The notes under the pieces were generated by a model, which worked only from the letters and a program-made list of their open reading frames with translations, did not search any database and was not told the origin of the DNA. Position numbers and translations under genes: made by a program. Shown piece by piece: positions 1-5,661 of a stretch of DNA of 6,100 nucleotides. Where the stretch lies: the NCBI GenBank assembly GCA_035761045.1, contig DASTRU010000105.1, forward strand, positions 1 to 6,100, written 5' to 3'. The stretch comes from DASTRU01 sp035761045. GTDB lineage: Bacteria > Pseudomonadota > Gammaproteobacteria > Burkholderiales > Burkholderiaceae_E. The stretch's first letter is position 1; the number at the start of each line of letters is the position of its first letter.

Positions 1-723
1 GCCGTGCAATTAATTTTTGAACGCATGCCCGCCACGCTCGAACTCGTCGTGGTGGCGATGTTGATCGCCGTCGTTCTCGGCATTCCCTTAGGACTTTGGG
101 CCGGGCTCAAGCCGCATAGTGTTTGGGGTCGGGCGATTACGTCTGGATCGATCCTCGGTTTTTCGCTGCCCACGTTTTGGGTCGGGCTCATGCTCATCAT
201 GCTGTTCTCGGTCGAACTCAAGTGGCTGCCGAGCAATGGGCGCGGGCCGACGCGCGAAATATTGGGCGTGTCGCTTTCGGTGTTGACAATCGAAGGCTGG
301 AAGTATTTAGCCTTACCCGCGTTCAACCTCGCGTTGTCGCGCCTTGCGCTCATCATTCGCCTAACGCGCTCGGGCACGCGCGAGGCCTTGACGCAAGACT
401 ATGTGAAGTTCGCGCGCGCCAAGGGCTTATCGTCATCGCGCGTCGTGGGCGTGCACGTGCTTAAGAACATCATGATCCCGATACTCACCGTGATCGGCCT
501 TGAATTCGCAAGCACCTTTGCCTTCGCCATCGTGACCGAAACCGTATTTGCTTGGCCCGGCATGGGCAAGCTCATCATCGACTCGATCAACGTGCTCGAC
601 CGGCCCGTCATCGTGGCGTATTTGTTGATCGTCGTGGCTTTATTCGTGGTCGTGAATCTCGTGGTCGATCTTTCGTACTCGTTGCTCGATCCACGCGTGC
701 GTCTTGGCGACGACAAAGGCTAA
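1..723 (+). CDS. DppB-like peptide ABC transporter permease (5' partial)
   Basis: Inner-membrane permease of a dipeptide/oligopeptide importer (BPD_transp_1 family, DppB/OppB/GsiC type), which forms the translocation path with the DppC-like partner that follows. The reading frame is open from base 1. The visible product is 240 residues against about 310-340 for the family, so the N-terminal helix and part of the periplasmic region lie upstream. A GTG at 4 and an ATG at 25 are internal codons: the residues before and between them already match the family pattern (QLIFERMPATLEL). Five hydrophobic stretches are visible. The cytoplasmic EAA coupling loop is at about nt 397-470 (DYVKFARAKG, then LSSSR and HVLKN). 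The C-terminus, with VVDLSYSLLDPRVR, is typical. The gene ends 5 bp before the next. Exact substrate (di- or oligopeptide, glutathione, nickel) cannot be told from the permease; Dpp-like is the closest resemblance. Confidence 0.93.
   Translation, partial: AVQLIFERMPATLELVVVAMLIAVVLGIPLGLWAGLKPHSVWGRAITSGSILGFSLPTFWVGLMLIMLFSVELKWLPSNGRGPTREILGVSLSVLTIEGWKYLALPAFNLALSRLALIIRLTRSGTREALTQDYVKFARAKGLSSSRVVGVHVLKNIMIPILTVIGLEFASTFAFAIVTETVFAWPGMGKLIIDSINVLDRPVIVAYLLIVVALFVVVNLVVDLSYSLLDPRVRLGDDKG
715..719 (+). promoter_or_regulatory. Ribosome binding site for the DppC-like gene
   Basis: AAAGG lies inside the last codons of the upstream permease, 9 nt before the ATG at 729. It supports ATG 729 as the start. 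The same frame stays open upstream to an ATG at 552, but that extension would translate the DppB-like coding region out of frame. Confidence 0.5.
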
Positions 724-728
724 ACCGC

Positions 729-1598
729 ATGTGGCGCTCCTTCATATCGCGATACGCGCAATCCAAACTCGCGTTGGCCGGCGCGTTCATCCTTGGATTG
801 TTGGTCGTGGCGGCCATCGTCGCGCCATGGCTTGCACCACAAAATCCCTACGATCTCGCGCAGCTCGATATTCTCGACGCCCGACTCGCGCCCGGCGAAG
901 CCTCTAGCGACGGCGCGCGCACCTATTGGTTCGGCACCGACGAGCAGGGGCGGGACATGGTCTCGGCCATGTTGTATGGCTTGCGCATTTCATTAGGCGT
1001 GGGCATAAGCGCGACGCTCGTCGCGCTCATCGTGGGCGTGGCGCTTGGATTGATCGCGGGTTATGTCGGTGGCCGTACCGACGCCCTCATCATGCGGCTG
1101 GCCGATCTGCAACTCGCGTTTCCGCCGATCTTGCTCGCGTTGATCTTGATCGCGGTGCTTAGGCCCGGCATCGTCAACGTCGTGATCGCATTAGTCGCCG
1201 TGCAATGGGCGTATTACGCGCGCACCGCGCGCTCTAGCGCTCTCGTTGAGCGCGGTAAGGAATACGTCAAGGCGGCCATGGGCTTAGGACTTTCCTCGTC
1301 GCGCATCATGTTCAAGCACGTGCTGCCTAATTGCCTGCCACCCGTCATCGTGATCGCGGCGGTGCAAGTCGCAAGCGCGATCTTGCTAGAAGCCACGTTG
1401 TCCTACTTAGGATTGGGCGTGCCCATTACCGAGCCTTCGCTGGGCATGTTGATCGCCAATGGTCAGCAATACTTACTCTCGGGAAAGTATTGGATTTCCG
1501 TATTGCCCGGAGTGCTGCTCGCGGTAACGATCGTGGCGCTCAACCTCGTCGCCGATCGACTGCGCGATGTTCTAAACCCACGGCTGCAAACACCATGA
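729..1598 (+). CDS. DppC-like peptide ABC transporter permease
   Basis: Second permease of the importer, 289 residues, a usual DppC/OppC length. Residues about 14-36 are the N-terminal transmembrane helix typical of the OppC_N domain. Residues 67-84 carry the hallmark WFGTDEQGRDMVSAMLYG just before the transporter domain. Further hydrophobic segments follow at about 88-112, 130-160, 200-225 and 255-280. The EAA coupling loop is at about 178-201 (KEYVKAAMGLGLSSSR, then HVLPN) and contacts an ATPase subunit. The C-terminus DRLRDVLNPRLQ is characteristic. The start at 729 is chosen because of the AAAGG site 9 nt upstream and because the protein then begins with the usual short cytoplasmic basic stretch. 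Its stop overlaps the start of the next gene by 4 bp (ATGA at 1595-1598), suggesting coupled translation. Both permeases share an LSSSR element in the coupling loop. Family assignment is secure; substrate is not. Confidence 0.95.
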   Translation: MWRSFISRYAQSKLALAGAFILGLLVVAAIVAPWLAPQNPYDLAQLDILDARLAPGEASSDGARTYWFGTDEQGRDMVSAMLYGLRISLGVGISATLVALIVGVALGLIAGYVGGRTDALIMRLADLQLAFPPILLALILIAVLRPGIVNVVIALVAVQWAYYARTARSSALVERGKEYVKAAMGLGLSSSRIMFKHVLPNCLPPVIVIAAVQVASAILLEATLSYLGLGVPITEPSLGMLIANGQQYLLSGKYWISVLPGVLLAVTIVALNLVADRLRDVLNPRLQTP

Positions 1599-2584
1599 AT
1601 ACGCTGGTGGTGGAGCATCTGACCACGCAGTTCCATACCGACGCGGGCGTGATCACGGCGGTGGACGACGTTTCGTTTAGCGTCGCGCGCGGCGGCATCA
1701 TGGGGTTGGTGGGCGAGTCGGGCTCGGGTAAGTCGATGACGGGATATTCGGTCATCGGCTTGGTTGATCCGCCAGGACATGTCGTGACGGGCCGCATGGT
1801 GCTCACGCTTGGCGATGGCACCACCGTCGATCTACGTCGCGCGTCGCCTAAGGAGATGCGACAAATCCGTGGCAACCGCGTCGCGATGATTTTTCAAGAC
1901 GCGATGACGACGCTCAACCCCGTATTGCGCATCGATACGCAAATGATCGAAGCCATTCGCGCGCATGACAAAGTGTCGCGTGTTCAAGCGCGCGAGCGCG
2001 CGCGGGCCATGCTCGCGCGCATGGGCATTTCATCGCCGGACGAGCGCTTGCATGCGTATCCGCATCAATTGTCGGGCGGCATGCGTCAACGCGTGTCGAT
2101 CGCGATCGCCTTACTGAATAAGCCTGACCTCATCATCGCGGACGAACCCACCACCGCGCTCGACGTCACGATTCAAGGCCAAATCTTGTACGAGATGCAA
2201 ACGCTTTGCCGTGAGTCGGGCACCGCCTTGATTTGGATCACGCACGATTTGTCCGTCGTGGCAAGCCTGGCCGATACGGTTTCGGTGATGTACGCGGGTC
2301 GCATCGTGGAGCAGGGCCGCGTGGCGGACGTGATTGAACGCCCTTGTCATCCGTACACACACGGTTTGATCGCGAGCGTGCCGTCGCGGCATGCGCGCGG
2401 CGAACGATTGCAAGCGATCGTGGGCATGGCGCCATCTCTACTTGCATTGCCCACTGGATGCACGTTTAAAACGCGGTGCCCACGTCGCACCGAGCGCTGC
2501 GACACCACGCCCGCACTCGCGCCCATCGAAGAACGCCTTGTGCGCTGTTATTACCCCATCACCTCGCGCGAGCACCCCGCATGA
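1595..2584 (+). CDS. DppD-like peptide ABC transporter ATP-binding protein
   Basis: Cytoplasmic ATPase subunit, 329 residues, that powers peptide import with the DppF-like protein. Visible motifs: Walker A GESGSGKS at 40-47, Q-loop at Gln101 (IFQDAMTTLNP), ABC signature LSGGMRQR at 159-166, Walker B LIIADEP at 179-185 with catalytic Glu184, D-loop ALD at 188-190 and H-loop His217. The C-terminal oligopeptide-transporter domain contains HPYTHGL at 252-258 and four cysteines, C289, C295, C302 and C318, in the GC-F-x-x-RC layout. An equivalent cluster is reported to bind an iron-sulfur centre in OppD-type subunits; whether it does here is inference. The Q-loop has Ala where most relatives have Pro (QDA for QDP). 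The start is the ATG inside the ATGA overlap at 1595: the frame is open further upstream, but that would cover the DppC-like gene, and family homology begins at this Met. No strong Shine-Dalgarno is seen, so translation probably relies on coupling. Confidence 0.95.
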   Translation: MNTLVVEHLTTQFHTDAGVITAVDDVSFSVARGGIMGLVGESGSGKSMTGYSVIGLVDPPGHVVTGRMVLTLGDGTTVDLRRASPKEMRQIRGNRVAMIFQDAMTTLNPVLRIDTQMIEAIRAHDKVSRVQARERARAMLARMGISSPDERLHAYPHQLSGGMRQRVSIAIALLNKPDLIIADEPTTALDVTIQGQILYEMQTLCRESGTALIWITHDLSVVASLADTVSVMYAGRIVEQGRVADVIERPCHPYTHGLIASVPSRHARGERLQAIVGMAPSLLALPTGCTFKTRCPRRTERCDTTPALAPIEERLVRCYYPITSREHPA

Positions 2585-3591
2585 GCCATGTTCCTGCGTT
2601 GCTCGCGCTTGAAGACGTGAGCAAAACCTTCACTCGGCCTTTAGACGTTGCCGCGCGCATCGCCAAGTTCGTTGGCGCACGGGTGCGCGAGGAACGCGTG
2701 CATGCGGTGGACAGCGTGTCGCTCCACATTCAAGCGGGCGAGGTCGTGGGTTTGGTTGGTGAATCAGGCTGCGGCAAGACGACGCTTGGCCGTATCGCGG
2801 CGGGCTTGCAGATGCCCACGAGCGGCGCGCGTTATTGGCAACGCGAGAACACGCAGGCGCTGCGTAAGCGTGTTGGAGCGCAAGCCTATCGGCGCGACAT
2901 GCTCGCGATTCAAACGATTTTTCAAGATCCGTACGCGTCGCTCAATCCACGGCTTCGGGTGCGCGATCTCATCGGCGAAGCACCGGTCGTGCATCGGCTT
3001 ATCACCGCGCGCGAACGCGACGAGTACGTCGCTGGCCTCATGCAACGCGTGGGACTCGACCCCGCGTCGATGATGCGATACCCACATCAGTTCTCGGGCG
3101 GGCAGCGTGCCCGCGTCGGCATTGCCCGCGCGTTGGCGGTCAAGCCGCGATTGCTGATATGCGACGAAGCGGTCGCCGCACTGGACGTGTCAATTCAAGC
3201 GCAGGTGCTCAATCTCTTCATGGACCTGCGCGACTCGCTTGATCTCACGTATCTGTTCATCAGCCACGACTTAAGCGTGGTGCGCCACGTGAGCGACCGC
3301 GTCGTCGTGATGTACTTAGGTCGGGTTGTCGAGTCCGCGCCGGCGGCATCGTTGTTCGCTGCGCCTAATCATCCGTACACCCAAGCCTTGATCGCCGAGG
3401 TGCCGCGTCTTGAGCCGCGTAAGAAAATCTTCGTGGCGATACGTGGAGAAATTCCATCGCCATTGAATCCGCCGCGCGGCTGCCATTTCCATCCGCGTTG
3501 CCCGCATGCGATGCCCCGTTGCCAAGAGGAGGTGCCGGCCTTGATCACCATCGCGGCCGGGCACCAATCAGCCTGTCATCTCAACGACTAA
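2581..3591 (+). CDS. DppF-like peptide ABC transporter ATP-binding protein
   Basis: Second ATPase subunit, 336 residues, partner of the DppD-like protein. Motifs: Walker A GESGCGKT at 60-67, Q-loop at Gln115 (IFQDPYASLNP), signature FSGGQRAR at 171-178, Walker B LLICDEA at 191-197 with Glu196, D-loop ALD at 200-202 and H-loop His229. The C-terminal domain holds HPYTQAL at 264-270 and cysteines C301, C307, C314 and C332. The basic segment at about 18-40, between the first strand and VHAVDSVSL, resembles the insertion usual in OppF/DppF proteins. Compared with the common form, DEP is DEA and the signature ends QRAR rather than QRQR; catalytic residues are intact. The start is the ATG in the ATGA overlap with the preceding gene at 2581-2584; an upstream in-frame ATG at 2476 would overlap the DppD-like gene by over 100 bp. 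The stop (TAA 3589-3591) overlaps the stop of the convergent copper chaperone. Confidence 0.95.
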   Translation: MSHVPALLALEDVSKTFTRPLDVAARIAKFVGARVREERVHAVDSVSLHIQAGEVVGLVGESGCGKTTLGRIAAGLQMPTSGARYWQRENTQALRKRVGAQAYRRDMLAIQTIFQDPYASLNPRLRVRDLIGEAPVVHRLITARERDEYVAGLMQRVGLDPASMMRYPHQFSGGQRARVGIARALAVKPRLLICDEAVAALDVSIQAQVLNLFMDLRDSLDLTYLFISHDLSVVRHVSDRVVVMYLGRVVESAPAASLFAAPNHPYTQALIAEVPRLEPRKKIFVAIRGEIPSPLNPPRGCHFHPRCPHAMPRCQEEVPALITIAAGHQSACHLND

Positions 3592-4067
3592 TGTTCCTTC
3601 GCGGGGCTGCCCAACGCGCGTACTTCCATCGGCACGGTCATCGTGCTACGGCGACCTTCGGGAGTTTGGAACGTGAGTTGTAGTTGCACGCGTTCGCCGG
3701 CCTTGAGTGGTCGCTTAAGGCCCATCAACATGAGGTGATTGCCGCCCGGGCTTAGTTGCGTGGTGCGGCCCGCGGGTAAGTCGAGCTTGGGCAGGGCGCG
3801 CATGCGCATTACGTCGCCGTCCATGCGCATTTCGTGAACCTCGCTGACCGACGCCACTTCGGTATGCAAACCCACGAGCGCGAGATTTACCTGCGGCGTG
3901 AGCTTCATGAATCCACCGGTGGCGGATTGGCCGGGCACCGAGGCGCGCATCCACGCATCCTCGACACGCACCGGCGCCGATTGCGCATGCGCGAGCGACG
4001 CGGCGCCGCCAATCAACGCGCCGCAAACTAAACCGATGAAGTGATGACGTAGTAATCGCATATGCAT
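3588..4067 (-). CDS. PCu(A)C family periplasmic copper chaperone
   Basis: A 159-residue exported copper-binding protein (PCu(A)C, formerly DUF461). Known members bind Cu(I) in the periplasm and help, often with Sco proteins, to load the CuA centre of cytochrome c oxidase. A signal peptide is clear: positively charged start (MHMRLLRHH), hydrophobic core at 10-25 and a likely signal peptidase I site after AHA at 26-28. The mature domain carries the complete family metal-binding pattern H-x10-M-x21-H-x-M: His78, Met89, His111 and Met113. The early DAWMRASVPGQSATGGFM segment (37-54) is also typical. A second start, Met3 at 4061, is possible; the weak TTTAGG upstream fits Met1 better (9 nt spacing). 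No sco or oxidase gene is in view. It lies 28 bp downstream of rhlE on the same strand without a visible terminator, so it is probably cotranscribed. Its stop overlaps the stop of the convergent DppF-like gene. Confidence 0.93.
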   Translation of the reverse strand: MHMRLLRHHFIGLVCGALIGGAASLAHAQSAPVRVEDAWMRASVPGQSATGGFMKLTPQVNLALVGLHTEVASVSEVHEMRMDGDVMRMRALPKLDLPAGRTTQLSPGGNHLMLMGLKRPLKAGERVQLQLTFQTPEGRRSTMTVPMEVRALGSPAKEH

Positions 4068-4095
4068 TTCGTTAAACCTAAAGCGAACAAATGAC

Positions 4096-5460
4096 TTAAC
4101 CGCGCCGTTTCACCGCCCCGAATGTTTGACGCTGCGCCCCTTTGGGTCCGCCCTCGGGTTTCTTGGGCGTCGCGGGCTTGGCGGTCGCCACGTTGGTATC
4201 GCGCGAACGGCTTGAGGACGCATGCGCGGGCCGCGCTGGCGACTGACCGCGTCGGCCACGCGACGCCGTGGCATTGCGGCGTCGATCCGCATCGGTTTCA
4301 ACCGCTTCCGCCTCGGCATCCGCCGCCGTTGGCACGAACCCCGGAATCACCTCGCGCGGCAATTTGTTTTTAAGCAAGCGCTCGATATCGATCAACAACG
4401 GACGCTCTTCCGCGCTAACGAGCGAGATCGCCTCGCCGCGCGCGCCCGCGCGACCCGTGCGACCGATGCGATGCACATAGTCTTCGGGTACGTTGGGCAA
4501 TTCGTAATTCACGACGTGCGGCAGTTCGGCGATGTCCAATCCACGCGCGGCGATGTCGGTGGCGACCAATACCGGCACGTTGCCGTTTTTAAATTCGGCT
4601 AATGCACGCGTGCGCGCGCCTTGGCTTTTATTGCCGTGAATCGCGAGCGCGGGCACGCCGTCCTTACTCAGTTGTTCGGCTAATCGATTGGCGCCGTGCT
4701 TGGTCCGCGTGAAGACAAGCACTTGCGACCATTGATTTTCACGCACGAGATGCGACAACGCGGCGCGCTTATGTCCTTTATCGAGCACCACGATTTTTTG
4801 CGTGACGAGTTCGGCCGTCGCATTACGGCGCGCCACTTCAATAAGCGCTGGTTGGTTCAACAAACCATCGGCGAGCGCCTTGATCTCGTCGGAAAACGTC
4901 GCCGAAAAAAGTAAGTTCTGCCGCTTGGCGGGCAAGAGCGCGAGGATGCGGCGAATGTCGCGAATGAAGCCCATGTCGAGCATGCGGTCCGCTTCGTCGA
5001 GCACGAGAATTTCGATGTGCGATAGGTCCACCGTTCGTTGTTGCACGTGATCGAGCAAGCGGCCGGGCGTGGCCACGAGAACATCCACCCGACCCTTGAG
5101 CTTGTCGATCTGCGGCTGCATGCCCACGCCGCCAAACATCGTCATCGACTTAAGCGATAAGTACCGCCCGTACTCACGCACGCTTTCCTCGACTTGCGCG
5201 GCCAATTCACGCGTGGGCACGAGAATCAACGCGCGCACCGATGCATGCGGCCGTTGCTTAGCCGTGCTGCTTAGGCGATGCAAGATTGGCAAGGTAAACC
5301 CAGCCGTTTTACCCGTGCCGGTTTGCGCGCCCGCGAGTAAGTCGCCGCCCGCGAGCACGGCGGGAATCGCTTGCGCTTGAATCGGAGTGGGTTGGGTGTA
5401 ACCGCGCTCGGTCACGGCGCGCACGATGGGCTCGGCCAGGCCGAGGGTTGAGAACGACAT
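4096..5460 (-). CDS. rhlE: DEAD-box ATP-dependent RNA helicase RhlE
   Basis: Cytoplasmic RNA helicase, 454 residues; RhlE-group proteins remodel RNA in ribosome assembly and RNA decay. All core motifs are present: Q motif GYTQPTPIQ at 20-28, motif I AQTGTGKT at 45-52, Ia PTRELAAQ at 82-89, GG at 110-111, Ib TPGR at 131-134, II DEAD at 155-158, III SAT at 186-188, IV VFTRT at 249-253, V ATDIAARGLDI at 300-310 and VI HRIGRTGR at 330-337. The N-terminus MSFSTLGL and the PREVIPGF segment at 368-375 point to RhlE rather than SrmB, DbpA or CsdA. From about 378 there is a low-complexity tail: first acidic/Ala-rich, then rich in Arg, Lys, Pro and Ser, ending VKRRG, as expected for a disordered RNA-binding extension. 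I chose ATG 5460 because homology starts there and AGGCGG lies 9 nt upstream; an in-frame ATG at 5487 would add nine residues (MARLRRYLL) that I do not think are translated. Confidence 0.96.
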   Translation of the reverse strand: MSFSTLGLAEPIVRAVTERGYTQPTPIQAQAIPAVLAGGDLLAGAQTGTGKTAGFTLPILHRLSSTAKQRPHASVRALILVPTRELAAQVEESVREYGRYLSLKSMTMFGGVGMQPQIDKLKGRVDVLVATPGRLLDHVQQRTVDLSHIEILVLDEADRMLDMGFIRDIRRILALLPAKRQNLLFSATFSDEIKALADGLLNQPALIEVARRNATAELVTQKIVVLDKGHKRAALSHLVRENQWSQVLVFTRTKHGANRLAEQLSKDGVPALAIHGNKSQGARTRALAEFKNGNVPVLVATDIAARGLDIAELPHVVNYELPNVPEDYVHRIGRTGRAGARGEAISLVSAEERPLLIDIERLLKNKLPREVIPGFVPTAADAEAEAVETDADRRRNATASRGRRGQSPARPAHASSSRSRDTNVATAKPATPKKPEGGPKGAQRQTFGAVKRRG

Positions 5461-5469
5461 AAGTAGGTA

Positions 5470-5475
5470 CCGCCT
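5470..5475 (-). promoter_or_regulatory. Ribosome binding site of rhlE
   Basis: On the minus strand AGGCGG, one mismatch from AGGAGG, ends 9 nt before the ATG at 5460 and decides that start over the in-frame ATG at 5487. It is flanked by TAGG and CCTA (5464-5476), which could pair as a 4-bp hairpin over the site; this is weak. Confidence 0.5.
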
Positions 5476-5603
5476 AAGTCTTGCCACGTCGAATCCGTCG
5501 CATCACATAAGTGAGCGGCACCAGTCGAAGAAGACGAAGCGGAGAAGGGAAGAAGTGATTAATGGATGCGGCTAATAAGACTGGCGAGCGATACCGCGAC
5601 GGC

Positions 5604-5609
5604 ATTGTA
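5604..5609 (-). promoter_or_regulatory. rhlE: Candidate -10 box of the rhlE promoter
   Basis: TACAAT on the minus strand differs from the sigma-70 consensus TATAAT at one position. Transcription would start near 5597 and give rhlE a leader of about 135 nt. No good -35 hexamer lies 16-18 bp upstream; that place is taken by the GC-rich dyad, so an activator could be needed or the call could be wrong. Confidence 0.35.
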
Positions 5610-5612
5610 CCC

Positions 5613-5641
5613 TTGCGTGCCCGCGCGGGGCGCACTCGCAA
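5613..5641. repeat. GC-rich imperfect inverted repeat, possible operator
   Basis: Outer arms TTGCG (5613-5617) and CGCAA (5637-5641) enclose a perfect 10-bp palindrome CCCGCGCGGG at 5620-5629; GTGC (5617-5620) and GCAC (5632-5635) offer an alternative pairing. It sits where the -35 element of the proposed rhlE promoter would be and about 20 bp before yaeQ, so it could be a regulator site or simply GC-rich chance. No T-run follows on either strand close enough to make it a standard terminator. Confidence 0.3.
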
Positions 5642-5661
5642 CGTAACACTTTTAATTTTGC

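Larger units (their letters stand above)
5461..5661. other. Divergent intergenic region between rhlE and yaeQ
   Basis: These 201 bp separate the divergent starts of rhlE (-) and yaeQ (+) and must hold promoters for both unless transcripts enter from outside. Seen here: the rhlE ribosome binding site next to 5460; a small dyad TCAC-ATAA-GTGA at 5503-5514; a strand-asymmetric tract at 5527-5555 with 27 purines of 29 on the plus strand, so pyrimidine-rich in the rhlE leader; a TACAAT box at 5604-5609 facing rhlE; a GC-rich imperfect dyad at 5613-5641; and an AT-rich stretch (TTTTAATTTT, 5650-5659) directly before the yaeQ ATG. I see no tRNA, known riboswitch or intrinsic terminator. Confidence 0.7.

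Noticed and set aside
399..716. Antisense frames of about 60-110 codons inside the transporter genes (also 1463-1780, 1540-1875, 2111-2413, 2764-3087 and 3316-3567, minus strand)
   Set aside because: They lie opposite strongly recognised coding sequence, have no family resemblance and are expected by-products of GC-rich codon use.
552..728. N-terminal extension of the DppC-like gene from an upstream ATG
   Set aside because: It would read through the end of the DppB-like gene in another frame, and DppC homology begins at 729 with a ribosome binding site.
1331..1594. N-terminal extension of the DppD-like gene
   Set aside because: It overlaps the DppC-like coding region, and the ATPase homology starts exactly at the ATGA overlap.
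2476..2580. N-terminal extension of the DppF-like gene
   Set aside because: The added His/Arg-rich residues are an out-of-frame reading of the DppD-like C-terminus.
3744..3751. GCCCGGGC palindrome as a terminator for the transporter operon
   Set aside because: The stem is too short, there is no loop or T-run, and it encodes conserved Pro-Gly near the copper-binding His of the chaperone.
4122..4602. Plus-strand frames opposite the rhlE 3' half
   Set aside because: They overlap the conserved helicase motifs and the low-complexity tail; no recognisable domain or ribosome binding site.
5461..5487. Nine-residue extension of RhlE to ATG 5487
   Set aside because: The family starts at MSFSTLGL, and AGGCGG is correctly spaced for ATG 5460.
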